Shown: positions 16,692 through 25,803, numbered from the stretch's first letter. The stretch: DNA of 64,000 nucleotides from Clostridia bacterium (GCA_024404115.1 JAKSQM010000001.1:124001-188000), one strand, 5' to 3'. The notes: a model not told the origin generated them from the letters alone. Numbers and translations are program-made.

Positions 16692-16746
16692 AAATATGGG
16701 TTTTGACTTTTCCGTGCAGGAGGGTCAAAACCCATATTTCTTTTTT
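16692..16746 (+). terminator. Strong terminator of the 51-aa peptide gene
   Basis: AAATATGGGTTTTGAC (16692-16707) and GTCAAAACCCATATTT (16724-16739) are a perfect 16-bp stem, followed by C and six T. Confidence 0.9.
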
Positions 16747-16760
16747 ACCCTTTATAATAT

Positions 16761-18542
16761 TTATGCGCCGATTCCAAAATAAATTCGTTCAATATCAGAA
16801 TTCATTGTTGATTCAGCATTGAGAAGCGATTCAAAATCATAGTTGGCAGCGTATTTGCTCATTTTTATTTTTTCAGCTTCGTCGGCAATATCACCAGAAG
16901 AGATTGTTGCTCTCACAGCGTAATTCCAGTATTCACCGTAATTTTTAAGGAAATATACAATAGCAAAGCTGGATTCTGTTTCGATAAATTCAATATCGCC
17001 ATTCTTTCTGTTTTTGTCAGATACCCAGTTCTTTAAATTTTCGTTAAGCTGGTCGGCTGTTGCAACAGGAACAAGTCCGCCCGAAGAAGCGGTTGAGCTT
17101 TGAGATTTAATAAGAGCGGTGCAGGCAAATTCATTTTCGTCAACTTTGTTTTTCTTGATTTCATCAAAAATCGCCTGTGCCTGTGTTTTTGCCTCGCTAA
17201 GTGCAGAGCCTGTGAGGGGATTGCCGTTGGCATCTGCCTTGCTGATAACAATTTCACGGTAGCATACATTGTCCACAGTTGTGTATGCAGGCTTGTTTAT
17301 AACTGCAATGATGTTGCCGTTTGCGGAGTCAAATATTTTTTTGTCCCCTGCTTTTCGCTCTTTTGAATATGCCCACTGAGCAAGCTTTTCAGAATACTGC
17401 TCAATAATATACTGGTTTGGAACAGTTGGAAGATATGTTCTGTCTGATGTGTCGCCCATATATTTCTGAACAGCGTTTGTGAATTCGTCTGCTGACTTGA
17501 TATCTTTAAAAATCTTGTCGGCAGTTTCTTTTGCACCATCGCCAGTTGTTTCAAAAACGCTCAAATCAATGAAATCATAATTAGCGGAGTTTGTTTCATA
17601 GATTGTTTTAACATTATCCTTTGAATAAGAGTCCATCTTTTGGAGGCTCACAACGGTGTCATATTTTGTTGCAGTGTATTCTCTTATAAGCTCATTTTTA
17701 AAGAATTCCTCGTCGCATCCCTGACCGAAAAGGAGCTGTAAATACTGTGTAAGGTTCTGATATCCGCTGCCCTTGATTGCATTGCGCAGACCCTCAATGT
17801 GAGAATAAACCTGATATCTGATGTCGTCTGTCAGCTCAATTCCAGCATCCTTTGCAAGGTCAAATTTTGTGCGGTAATTTGTCATTGTGGCAATTGCATC
17901 GCTGCGAATGTACTCCTGCCATGAAAGCTCTTTGCCGCCCTCTTCTTTTACAGTTGTTGTCTGCTGAGTGATTGGCTTTTTAAAATCAAATGCACTGGGG
18001 TTAGTCTTTAAAAATTCGTCGAAATAATCTAAGTAGTAATCATTGTTTTCGTCAAATTTATCGCCAAGCTTCTGTGCAACAAACTGGTTAAACTGAAGCT
18101 GAGAATTATTCTGAACATTTGAAAAGCTCTGACGGTAAAAGAATTCGTATTCCTTATAATCAATGTTGATGTCCCCAAGCTTCATGATGGCGGTGTCATC
18201 GTCCGCCTCTGTGTAGGTGTATTCAATAAGCTTTTCGGGATGATTCTTTTTAATATCCTCAAGCCTTTTTTTGTTGATACCGCTAACAATCATAGCCACC
18301 GCAACAGCAACCGCAAGGGCCGCCGCTACGCAAGGGATAAGGATTTTAAGTATCTTTTTATTTTTTTCGCTGTTCTCTTTAGCTTTTAATTTTTTCTCAC
18401 GGAGCTTCTGAGATTTTTCTTTTTCTTTCTTTAAAAATTCATCTGTTTCAGTGTTTTTCTTTATTTCTTTAAAAACCTTGCCGCATTTGTTGCACTTAAC
18501 CGCATTCTGGGGCAGATTTTTACCGCATTCGGGGCATATCAT
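16761..18542 (-). CDS. Zinc-ribbon membrane protein with SurA/PrsA-like foldase region
   Basis: 593 residues from the ATG at 18542 (TGGAGG at seven bases), not the upstream frame start. N-terminal zinc ribbon CPECGKNLPQ...CNKCGK (residues 3-23), then a lysine-rich coiled segment and one membrane helix (ILIPCVAAALAVAVAVAMIV, about 67-86). The large extracytoplasmic part resembles SurA/PrsA chaperones: an N-terminal IKLGDINIDYKEYEFFYRQ-like helix region and a later stretch with CYREIVISKADANG and AQAIFDEIKKN typical of a parvulin rotamase neighbourhood. A cytosolic zinc ribbon joined to a foldase is unusual. Role in extracellular protein folding is inferred. Confidence 0.65.
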   Translation of the reverse strand: MICPECGKNLPQNAVKCNKCGKVFKEIKKNTETDEFLKKEKEKSQKLREKKLKAKENSEKNKKILKILIPCVAAALAVAVAVAMIVSGINKKRLEDIKKNHPEKLIEYTYTEADDDTAIMKLGDINIDYKEYEFFYRQSFSNVQNNSQLQFNQFVAQKLGDKFDENNDYYLDYFDEFLKTNPSAFDFKKPITQQTTTVKEEGGKELSWQEYIRSDAIATMTNYRTKFDLAKDAGIELTDDIRYQVYSHIEGLRNAIKGSGYQNLTQYLQLLFGQGCDEEFFKNELIREYTATKYDTVVSLQKMDSYSKDNVKTIYETNSANYDFIDLSVFETTGDGAKETADKIFKDIKSADEFTNAVQKYMGDTSDRTYLPTVPNQYIIEQYSEKLAQWAYSKERKAGDKKIFDSANGNIIAVINKPAYTTVDNVCYREIVISKADANGNPLTGSALSEAKTQAQAIFDEIKKNKVDENEFACTALIKSQSSTASSGGLVPVATADQLNENLKNWVSDKNRKNGDIEFIETESSFAIVYFLKNYGEYWNYAVRATISSGDIADEAEKIKMSKYAANYDFESLLNAESTMNSDIERIYFGIGA

Positions 18543-18661
18543 ATGCGTTCCTCCATTCAGTGAAATCATATACATTATATATTATCATCAAAATAGAGAA
18601 TTTGCAATATTCATCAGTGTTTCAATATTATAAATTTATTTAAAAATTTTTGTTTTCTGTA

Positions 18662-18691
18662 TTGACAAGTCATATTTATATGTGCTAAAAT
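18662..18691 (+). promoter_or_regulatory. Promoter of rpsU
   Basis: TTGACA (18662-18667) and TAAAAT (18686-18691) with an 18-base spacer, about 55 bases before rpsU. Confidence 0.6.
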
Positions 18692-18746
18692 AAGCCGTAA
18701 ATAAAGCAAATATACCCCTTGCAATTGCGGAGGGAGGGAATAAGCA

Positions 18747-18923
18747 ATGAGTCAGGTAAAAGTTAAAGAAGGCGAATCCTTAGACAACGCTCTCAGAAGA
18801 TTTAAAAGACAGACTTCAAGAGACGGCGTTATTCAGGAAGTTCGTAAAAGAGAGCACTATGAAAAGCCCTCTGTAAAGCGTAAGAAGAAATCTGAAGCTG
18901 CACGTAAACGTAAGTATAAGTAA
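18747..18923 (+). CDS. rpsU: 30S ribosomal protein S21
   Basis: 58 residues; GGAGGGAGGG precedes the ATG. The product reads [20 protein letters not shown], then [18 protein letters not shown] and a C-terminal run of Lys/Arg (KRKKK, RKRKYK), the unmistakable S21 pattern and size. It is shorter than many gene-call cut-offs. It is followed by an intrinsic hairpin and then lon, so most transcripts probably stop before lon. Confidence 0.97.
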   Translation: MSQVKVKEGESLDNALRRFKRQTSRDGVIQEVRKREHYEKPSVKRKKKSEAARKRKYK

Positions 18924-18936
18924 TTTTCTTGTACAT

Positions 18937-18970
18937 AACAGGGTACTTTTGTGGTACCCTGTTTATTTTT
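18937..18970 (+). terminator. Terminator/attenuator between rpsU and lon
   Basis: AACAGGGTAC (18937-18946) pairs with GTACCCTGTT (18954-18963), followed by TATTTTTT. No separate promoter for lon is visible between this hairpin and lon, so lon may rely on read-through. Confidence 0.8.
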
Positions 18971-18988
18971 TCATTTGGAGTGATGAAT

Positions 18989-21415
18989 TTGGTTACAAGC
19001 CGTTCATTATCAATACCGATGCCAACAGTCGCCCTCAGGGGTCTTGTTGTCTTTCCGGGTATGAATATAAATTTTGATGTGGGTCGTGAAAAATCCATTG
19101 CCGCTCTTAAAACAGCTATGTCTCACAATCAGGAGCTGTTCCTTGTAACACAGAAGGATATAAGAGAGAATGACCCAGATTATGATGAGCTTTATAAGGT
19201 TGGCACTATCGCAAGGGTGAGCCATATGCTCAGAATCCCCAACAGCGAAAACATCCGTGTTTCTGTTGAGGGACTTCGCAGGGCAAGACTTTGTGAGGTG
19301 CTGTCAAATGACGAATACCTTATTTGCGAAATCAAACCTAAAAACGATACACCGATTAAGGCGGAGGATCATGACTATGCCGCCGCCCTTGTCAGAAAAT
19401 CAAAGGATTTACTTGAAGATTATGCGGAATATGCGCCGCAGATGCCTGCCGATGTTATACTTAATGTGCTTGAAAGCCACGATGCAGGCAAAATTGCCGA
19501 TTATATTGCAGGCAATATTATGCTCGAATATCAGGACAGGCAGAAAATTCTCAACGAGTTTAACCCTGTTCAGCGAATAGAAAAAATCTGTTACCGCCTT
19601 GCTAAAGAAAGCGACCTTTTAAAGCTTGAGGCAGAGATTGGCGATAAGGTTCAGGATCAGATAGACAAAGGTCAGCGTGAATATTATCTTCACGAGCAGA
19701 TGAAGGTAATTTCAGCGGAGCTTAACGGAAGCAATTCACCAGAGGAAGAGTGCGAGGAGTTCAGAGAAAAAATTCTTACTTTGAATCTTCCAGAAGAGAG
19801 CGAAGAGAAGCTTCTCAAAGAATGTGCCCGCCTTGAAAAGATGCAGTTCCAGTCCCCCGAAGCTGGCGTTCTCAGAATGTATCTTGAAACCTGCACCGCC
19901 CTGCCGTGGAACACCTTAACAAGAGATAACCTTGACCTTGCAAACGCAAGAAAGGTTCTTGATAAAGACCACACAGGACTTGAAAAGGTTAAAGACAGAA
20001 TTATTGAAACACTGGCTGTGAAAAATCTTACAGATAAGCCCTCAGCGCAGATACTTTGCCTTGTTGGCCCTCCCGGTGTTGGTAAAACTTCAATTGCAAA
20101 GTCTGTTGCAGAAGCTCTTGGAAGAAAATTCCAGAGAATCTCTTTAGGCGGTGTCAGCGATGAAGCCGAAATCAGAGGTCATCGCAAAACATATATCGGC
20201 TCAATGCCGGGCAGAATAATTGCCGCTATTCAGCAGGCAAAAACTGCAAATCCGCTTATTCTTCTTGATGAAATTGATAAGCTGGGTTCAGATTATAAGG
20301 GCGACCCATCATCTGCACTTCTTGAGGTGCTTGACCCTGAGCAGAATAAAACCTTCTGCGACCATTATATTGAAATTCCGTTTGATTTGAGCAAGGTTCT
20401 TTTCCTCACCACTGCCAATGACCGTTCAGATATTCCTGATCCGCTTCTTGACAGAATGGAAATTATTGAGCTTCCAAGCTATACAAGAGAAGAGAAATTC
20501 AGAATTGCAAAAAATCACCTTGTGAATAAGCAGAAAAAGCTCCACGGTCTTAACGGCAATAATTTCAGAGTAAATGACGAGGCTATTTATGCGCTGATTG
20601 ACGGCTACACCCGTGAGGCAGGCGTAAGAAAGCTGGAACAGAAAATTGCCGCTCTTTGCAGAAAAGCTGCTGTTAAGATAGTTGACGGCACTAAAAGAAG
20701 CGTTTTTGTTAAGGCAAAAGACCTTGAAGATATTTTGGGTGCACCCGATTATCTTCCCGATACACTTGAAACAGAGCCAACTGTCGGCATTGTTAACGGA
20801 CTTGCATGGACTTATGCAGGCGGTGAAATGCTTCAGGTTGAAATCTCTGTTATGGACGGTAACGGCAAATTTGAGCTTACAGGTCTTTTGGGCAATGTTA
20901 TGAAAGAATCTGCCAGTGCGGCGGTAACATATGTTCGTGCCCACGCAGAGCAGTTTAATATCAGCCCCACTTTCTATAAAGATAAAGATATTCACATCCA
21001 TTTCCCAGAGGGAGCTATTCCAAAGGACGGCCCCTCCGCAGGTGTAACAATAGCAACTGCACTTGTTTCCGCTCTTGGCGAAATCCCTGTTGACCAGACC
21101 GTTGCTATGACAGGTGAAATTTCACTTCGTGGCAGAGTTCTCCCAATTGGCGGACTTCGTGAAAAGACAATGGCGGCTTACAGAATGGGCATCAAAAAGG
21201 TTATTATTCCGCAGAAAAATCTCCCCGATTTAAAAGAGGTTGATAAGGTGGTTAAGGATGCAATTGAATTTGTGCCTGCCACAACACTTGATGATGTTTT
21301 CGCTGTTGCTCTTTTGAAAGAAGAAGAGAAAAGAGTGGCGGCTGCCGCAAGCGTAAACATAAACAATAAAGGTGCATATTCCACCGTAAGAGCAGGTGAG
21401 AGAAATGAATTATAA
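18989..21415 (+). CDS. lon: ATP-dependent Lon protease
   Basis: About 808 residues. The chosen start is TTG 18989, eight bases after TTGGAG; an ATG at 18983 is only two bases from that site and less likely. N-terminal LON domain ([15 protein letters not shown]), AAA+ module with Walker [10 protein letters not shown] and Walker [10 protein letters not shown], and the Ser-Lys protease with KDGPSAGVT (catalytic Ser) and [10 protein letters not shown] (catalytic Lys). Lon removes damaged and regulatory proteins in the cytoplasm. It lies between rpsU and ysxC, whose start overlaps its end; lon next to ysxC is common in Firmicutes. Confidence 0.96.
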   Translation: MVTSRSLSIPMPTVALRGLVVFPGMNINFDVGREKSIAALKTAMSHNQELFLVTQKDIRENDPDYDELYKVGTIARVSHMLRIPNSENIRVSVEGLRRARLCEVLSNDEYLICEIKPKNDTPIKAEDHDYAAALVRKSKDLLEDYAEYAPQMPADVILNVLESHDAGKIADYIAGNIMLEYQDRQKILNEFNPVQRIEKICYRLAKESDLLKLEAEIGDKVQDQIDKGQREYYLHEQMKVISAELNGSNSPEEECEEFREKILTLNLPEESEEKLLKECARLEKMQFQSPEAGVLRMYLETCTALPWNTLTRDNLDLANARKVLDKDHTGLEKVKDRIIETLAVKNLTDKPSAQILCLVGPPGVGKTSIAKSVAEALGRKFQRISLGGVSDEAEIRGHRKTYIGSMPGRIIAAIQQAKTANPLILLDEIDKLGSDYKGDPSSALLEVLDPEQNKTFCDHYIEIPFDLSKVLFLTTANDRSDIPDPLLDRMEIIELPSYTREEKFRIAKNHLVNKQKKLHGLNGNNFRVNDEAIYALIDGYTREAGVRKLEQKIAALCRKAAVKIVDGTKRSVFVKAKDLEDILGAPDYLPDTLETEPTVGIVNGLAWTYAGGEMLQVEISVMDGNGKFELTGLLGNVMKESASAAVTYVRAHAEQFNISPTFYKDKDIHIHFPEGAIPKDGPSAGVTIATALVSALGEIPVDQTVAMTGEISLRGRVLPIGGLREKTMAAYRMGIKKVIIPQKNLPDLKEVDKVVKDAIEFVPATTLDDVFAVALLKEEEKRVAAAASVNINNKGAYSTVRAGERNEL

Positions 21416-21983
21416 TAATGTTAAATTTGTTACCTCTTACGGCGTGTCGGGTCAGCTTCCGCCATCTGACGGAGTTGAAATTGCATTTGCAGGCAGGTCA
21501 AATGTTGGCAAATCATCCCTTATAAATAAGGTCTTTAACAGAAAAAATCTTGCAAGGGTCAGCTCTGTGCCTGGCAAAACTGTTACAATCAATTTTTTTG
21601 ATTGCGATGGCATCAAAATGATTGACCTCCCAGGCTATGGCTATGCAAAGGTTTCGCACGATGAAAAAATCCGTTGGGCAGAGCTTATGGAGGGCTACTT
21701 CCAGTCTGGCAGAAACATTCACCTTGTTTTGCAGCTTGTTGATATGCGCCACAGTGTAACTGCGCAGGATATTGAAATGATGAATTTTATGAAATTCAAC
21801 AATATTCCTTTCATAGTGGTTATGACAAAATGCGATAAGCTCAATAAATCAGAAACGGCAAAAAGGCTCCAAGAAATCAAAACCGAGCTTGCCGATTTTG
21901 AGGGAGTTAAAGCAATTCCATTTTCAGCAACCAAAGGCACAGGTGTTGAAGATATAAAACGGGAAATTGAAAAAGCAATATAA
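21405..21983 (+). CDS. ysxC: Ribosome biogenesis GTPase YsxC/EngB
   Basis: 192 residues from the ATG at 21405 (GGTGAG upstream), overlapping the last 11 bases of lon. GTPase motifs: G1 AGRSNVGKSSLIN, G3 DLPGYGYAKV, G4 TKCDKLNKS and G5-like PFSATKGTGV. YsxC acts in assembly of the 50S subunit. Full length for the family. Translation is probably coupled to lon. Confidence 0.96.
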   Translation: MNYNNVKFVTSYGVSGQLPPSDGVEIAFAGRSNVGKSSLINKVFNRKNLARVSSVPGKTVTINFFDCDGIKMIDLPGYGYAKVSHDEKIRWAELMEGYFQSGRNIHLVLQLVDMRHSVTAQDIEMMNFMKFNNIPFIVVMTKCDKLNKSETAKRLQEIKTELADFEGVKAIPFSATKGTGVEDIKREIEKAI

Positions 21984-21985
21984 TA

Positions 21986-22019
21986 AAAGAGCTGTTCTGG
22001 TTTTTCAGAGCAGCTCTTT
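21986..22019. terminator. Bidirectional terminator between convergent genes
   Basis: AAAGAGCTG (21986-21994) pairs with CAGCTCTTT (22011-22019). The minus-strand reading is followed by TTTTATTAT and serves the zinc-ribbon gene; the plus strand serves ysxC. Confidence 0.7.
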
Positions 22020-22035
22020 CACTTGTTATGTAACC

Positions 22036-22977
22036 TTATTTATTGAATGTTTTTTCGTATTGCGCTTTTATATCTTTTTTACCGTCATAAAATTCTTCAT
22101 ATACACCGTCATAAAAATTATAAAGTTTATCAAAGTGTTTTTCATATGATTCGTACATACGCTCCCAAGCTTTTTGATACTCTTTATACATTTTATCGAA
22201 TAAATCAGAAACTTCATCATAGTCAGCTTTTTTGAAAGCCTCGGTTAATATATCGTTAAAATCCTTGAAAGCGTCTTCATATATATTATTGATGGCTTTA
22301 TAATAATCGTCCATTGATCTTGACCATGCCTTGTAGCCGTCTTCCATAGATCTGCTCCACTTTTTATAATCTTTGATGTCAGATTTCGCTACATCCTTAT
22401 AGTATGAATACATATCCTGAACAACTGCATCATAAAGCTTTGATGATTCTTTATCACAAAACGAGTACCACGCACTGATTTTGCTTGAATTATTTTTTAA
22501 GCTTTTATAACTGCCCTTGATGCTTTTAGACAACGAAGCATATTCGTCTTTGATTTTTTTGATGGATGCATCAGCTTCTGCGACGATGATTGTATCAATT
22601 GTTTCATCTTTAGATGAGGCTTTTGTTGTTTCTTTATCAGAGGAAGCTGTTGTGGCTTCTTCACTTTCTTCAACAGCGGATTCAGTGGTTTCACTTTCTT
22701 CTTCAATTTCTTTTACAATAGATTGTGTAGCTGCGCCCTCTTGAGAAGCTCGTAAGTCAGCTATTTTTAATGCTAAAAGCATATTGAGATTTTGGGCTAT
22801 AACAAGAGAAATTATAACAACGGGTATTATAAGGAGGACTACCCATAACTTGTTTTTTTTCTTTTTCTTCTTCTTCTTTTTAGGAATATACCAATCTAAG
22901 CCGTAACCGCACTCAGGACAAAATGCATCTGTATCCCATACATCATTTCCGCAATGTTTACATTTGACAAGTGCCAT
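22036..22977 (-). CDS. Zinc-ribbon membrane protein with long helical extracytoplasmic region
   Basis: 313 residues; GCGAGGATAATTT precedes the ATG. N-terminal zinc ribbon CKHCGND...CPECGYG (residues 6-25), a run of nine lysines, one membrane helix (LWVVLLIIPVVIISLVIAQ, about 43-62), an acidic Ser/Thr/Glu-rich linker (about 90-130) and then a long helical region rich in Tyr, Lys and Asp, with related units KKWSRSMEDGYKAW and SRSMDDYYKAINN. No enzyme motif. The same cytosolic zinc-ribbon plus membrane-helix plan occurs in the gene at 16761. Function unknown; possibly surface or envelope related. Confidence 0.65.
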   Translation of the reverse strand: MALVKCKHCGNDVWDTDAFCPECGYGLDWYIPKKKKKKKKKNKLWVVLLIIPVVIISLVIAQNLNMLLALKIADLRASQEGAATQSIVKEIEEESETTESAVEESEEATTASSDKETTKASSKDETIDTIIVAEADASIKKIKDEYASLSKSIKGSYKSLKNNSSKISAWYSFCDKESSKLYDAVVQDMYSYYKDVAKSDIKDYKKWSRSMEDGYKAWSRSMDDYYKAINNIYEDAFKDFNDILTEAFKKADYDEVSDLFDKMYKEYQKAWERMYESYEKHFDKLYNFYDGVYEEFYDGKKDIKAQYEKTFNK

Positions 22978-23078
22978 AAATTATCCTCGCTTTTTTTGTT
23001 ATAAGTCCGTATCGACTCTTTTATTATTATCATTGAACCTTAAATTTACTTTATTTTTAAATTGAGGATATAAAATGC

Positions 23079-23128
23079 AAACGGCACATTTGCTGATTTT
23101 TTCGTCAGATGTGCCGTTTTTGTTTTTT
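23079..23128 (+). terminator. Orphan intrinsic terminator between divergent genes
   Basis: AACGGCACAT (23080-23089) pairs with ATGTGCCGTT (23109-23118), followed by TTTGTTTTTT. It lies upstream of both divergent genes and before the promoter at 23133, so it does not end either one. Confidence 0.75.
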
Positions 23129-23132
23129 ATTA

Positions 23133-23161
23133 TTGCAAATGAAAATCGGTTATGTTACTAT
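23133..23161 (+). promoter_or_regulatory. Promoter of the DUF5054 gene
   Basis: TTGCAA (23133-23138) and TACTAT (23156-23161), 17-base spacer, just after the orphan terminator and about 37 bases before the ATG. Confidence 0.5.
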
Positions 23162-23197
23162 AAAAAAGCCAAGTTTAATATTGAACGGAGAGGTAAT

Positions 23198-25099
23198 ATG
23201 GAAATTAAAAAAATTCTTGTTGTTTTTAAAACACATCTTGATATCGGCTTTACAGACTTTGCAGAGAATGTAACCGAAAAATATATGAATCAGTTTATCC
23301 CCGGGGCAATTAAGGTTGCAAGGGAGTTAAGAGAAGCTGGCGGTGAGGCTCGATTTAAATGGACAACTGGCTCATGGCTTATTTATGAATACCTTATGCG
23401 TAAGGGCGAAAAGGAGTGTGCCGAGCTTGCACAGGCAATTGAGCAGGGCGACATCTGCTGGCACGGACTTCCCTGCACAACCCATACAGAGATTATGGAT
23501 AAAGAGCTTTTTAAATATGCTCTTTCTTTAAGTCAGCGACTTGATAAAAAATTCGGCACAAAAACAATTGCCGCCAAAATGACCGATGTTCCTGGTCATA
23601 CAAAGGCAATGATTCCCTTTATGAAAGAGGCAGGACTTGAGCTTCTTCATATCGGTGTTAACGAAGCGTCAGCTGTGCCCGATGTTCCCGAAATTTTCCG
23701 CTGGAAAGCTGACAACGGCGATATGATAAATGTTATCTATAACGGTGAATACGGCAACTTCACAAAGTTAGGTGATACTGGCACAGCACTTTGGTTTGCG
23801 CACACTCTTGATAATTTAGGCGCACAGAAAGCGGAGGAGATTGTAGAAATTTTCCGCTCTCTCCGTCAGCAATTCCCCGAAGCAGAGCTTAAAGCGGCAG
23901 ACCTTAACGATGTTGCAATTGCTTTAAGAGAAGCAGAGGATTCACTGCCCGTTATCACAGACGAAATCGGCGACAGCTGGATTCACGGCACTGGCACTGA
24001 CCCTAAAAAAATCTGTCAGTTCAGAGCATTGGAAAAGCTCTATGTTTCACTTCCCGAGGGCGAAGATAAAGAAAATCTTGCAAGGGGACTTCTGCTTATT
24101 CCTGAGCACACATGGGGTCTTGACGAAAAGACACATCTTCACGATAATGCTCACTATAAACGCAGTGAATTTGAATCTCTTCGTGGTGAGCAGAATTATC
24201 AGAAAATGGAAGCATCGTGGCGTGAACAGCGTCAGTTTATGTATAGTGCAGTTGAAAAATTAAGCGAAGAAAATAAACAGAAAGCATATGCTTTAATGGC
24301 AGAAGCAGAAAGAGCAATTCTTTCAACAGACGGCTATAAAAAAATAAATTCAAACGAAAAAATTGACGGTGAAAATTATTCAATCCGCTTTAATGATAAT
24401 GGTGAAATTGATTTTCTTTCACTTAACAACCAGCTTGTTGCTGACGAAAATCACAAGCTCACATCACTTCTTTATCAGAGCTTTTCTTATGATGATTATC
24501 TCACTTTCCACAAAAGATACCACCGCATTGAGGACGACTGGGCATATCAGGATTTCACAAAGGTTGGTATGGAAAATGAGCATAAAGAATTCACAGCAAA
24601 TGGCGAAGCTTATAAAAACGGCAACCGCTTTGTTGTGAAATACACTTTCCCGAAAGAGGCAACAGATTTCCTCGGTGCTCCCGAAATGGCAGACTTGCTT
24701 ATTGAAATTAAAGATGGCAGCGTTCACTTTGATTTTGCGTGGCTTAATAAGCCTGCCAACAGAATGGCAGAGGCCATGTGGCTTGGCTTTAACCCAATAG
24801 GGGAGGAGCGTAAAATCAGAAAATTAGGCACATTCATTGACCCTCAAAAGGTAGTCAGCCGTGGCAACAGAAGCCTTCACGCAACAGATTGGGGCGTTTC
24901 GTTTAATAATCTCACAATTGAGTGCGTTGATTCAACTCTTGTAAGTCCCTGCAAGCCTTGCGTTCTTCAGTTTGCGGATGTTATTCCAAATGAAAAAGAC
25001 GGATTTTATTTCGGACTTCACAACAACCTGTGGGGTACAAACTTCCCCATGTGGTACGGCGAAAATGCCCGATTCAGATTTAATTTGAACTTGGGTTGA
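23198..25099 (+). CDS. DUF5054 / GH38-like glycoside hydrolase
   Basis: 633 residues from the ATG at 23198 (CGGAGAGG upstream); the longer frame to 23075 runs through the terminator and promoter and is rejected. The N-terminal half has KTHLDIGFTDFAE, whose His and Asp correspond to metal ligands of GH38/57-type barrels, then WTTGSWLIYEYL, GLPCTTHTE, KMTDVPGHTKAM and DEIGDSWIHG. The C-terminal half is beta-rich, as in GH38. Proteins with this arrangement are classed as DUF5054 and are likely alpha-mannosidase-type enzymes, but the specificity is not established. No signal peptide, so cytoplasmic. Its stop codon lies inside repeat copy B. Confidence 0.7.
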   Translation: MEIKKILVVFKTHLDIGFTDFAENVTEKYMNQFIPGAIKVARELREAGGEARFKWTTGSWLIYEYLMRKGEKECAELAQAIEQGDICWHGLPCTTHTEIMDKELFKYALSLSQRLDKKFGTKTIAAKMTDVPGHTKAMIPFMKEAGLELLHIGVNEASAVPDVPEIFRWKADNGDMINVIYNGEYGNFTKLGDTGTALWFAHTLDNLGAQKAEEIVEIFRSLRQQFPEAELKAADLNDVAIALREAEDSLPVITDEIGDSWIHGTGTDPKKICQFRALEKLYVSLPEGEDKENLARGLLLIPEHTWGLDEKTHLHDNAHYKRSEFESLRGEQNYQKMEASWREQRQFMYSAVEKLSEENKQKAYALMAEAERAILSTDGYKKINSNEKIDGENYSIRFNDNGEIDFLSLNNQLVADENHKLTSLLYQSFSYDDYLTFHKRYHRIEDDWAYQDFTKVGMENEHKEFTANGEAYKNGNRFVVKYTFPKEATDFLGAPEMADLLIEIKDGSVHFDFAWLNKPANRMAEAMWLGFNPIGEERKIRKLGTFIDPQKVVSRGNRSLHATDWGVSFNNLTIECVDSTLVSPCKPCVLQFADVIPNEKDGFYFGLHNNLWGTNFPMWYGENARFRFNLNLG

Positions 25100-25161
25100 C
25101 GCATTTAGCGCAGACCGAAAAGTAAAATCCAAAGCGGAGAAAACTAAATTCGACAACCCAA
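25091..25161. repeat. Short inverted-repeat element, copy B (complete, 71 bp)
   Basis: The left arm TTGGGTTGACGCATTTAG (25091-25108) and right arm CTAAATTCGACAACCCAA (25144-25161) are imperfect inverted repeats around a core beginning CGCAGACCGAAAAG. The TGA of the DUF5054 gene (25097-25099) is in the left arm, and the TAG of spoIIR (25144-25146) is in the right arm. Related copies are at 1202 and 43705. Confidence 0.75.
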
Positions 25162-25758
25162 ATAATTTTTTATTTCTTCAATAATTTCAATGATTTTAAA
25201 CCGTGGCTCATATTTCGGATTTTTCGATATGAGCCGCATTCCTTTTTTGCCTAAAATAGCTTCAATATCTGTGTTGGCTCTTGCGGCTGGCAGACACATT
25301 GCAGGGAACATAACGCACCACCAGTTGTGTCCCTCGCCCTTTTCAATAACCACCCGCAACGCTAAATATTTCCCTGCGGGCAAAGTAAATTTTCCGTATG
25401 TTCGTGTGGCAAAAAATTCATCTTTAAGTGAAATGTTGACGGTGTAATCAAACCCGTTTTCTTTAATGACTTCGCTTGCAATTTTTTGAAGCTTTGAAAT
25501 CTGCGGTGTGATTTTTTCAACGGCATTTTCAATGTCAACTGTTCCGTCAAATATGTCTGCGCCCTTTTTTAAAAGAGCATCACGCACCTTTAATTTCAGC
25601 TCCTGATCCTCTTTTTTATCAGATGCCGCCACAATGTGAAGCCGCAGCACCTTATCACGCACATCACTGCAATCAAGGTCAAAGCTGACCATACTTAAAA
25701 TAATTGATACTATAATTGAAAAGATAATTGCCTTTTTAAATTTTTTCAGTATGTTCAA
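25144..25758 (-). CDS. spoIIR: Stage II sporulation protein R
   Basis: 204 residues from a TTG start six bases after a run of seven G. A short N-terminal membrane/signal helix (AIIFSIIVSIILSMV) is followed by DKVLRLHIVAASDKKEDQELKLKVRDAL, which I recognise as the SpoIIR core (shown here only by its ends: VLRLHIVA and LKVRDAL), then GKYLALRVVIEKGEGHNWWCVMFP near the C terminus (GHNWWCVMFP is the key segment). SpoIIR is secreted from the forespore and triggers SpoIIGA to process pro-sigma-E in the mother cell. The final residues (CRI) and the TAG stop derive from repeat copy B. The ribosome site and start sit in a hairpin. Confidence 0.9.
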   Translation of the reverse strand: MNILKKFKKAIIFSIIVSIILSMVSFDLDCSDVRDKVLRLHIVAASDKKEDQELKLKVRDALLKKGADIFDGTVDIENAVEKITPQISKLQKIASEVIKENGFDYTVNISLKDEFFATRTYGKFTLPAGKYLALRVVIEKGEGHNWWCVMFPAMCLPAARANTDIEAILGKKGMRLISKNPKYEPRFKIIEIIEEIKNYLGCRI

Positions 25759-25803
25759 AAAAATCCCCCCCGACTTTCAAAAAAAGTATGGGAGGGAATT
25801 TTT
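25757..25803. terminator. Hairpin over the spoIIR ribosome site, possible terminator
   Basis: On the minus strand an AAATTCCCTCCC arm (25803 side) can pair with GGGGGGGATTT, followed by T residues that include the spoIIR TTG start. On the plus strand the same hairpin ends in AATTTTTG. It may end the WYL transcript and also mask the spoIIR ribosome site. Pairing is imperfect. Confidence 0.4.
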
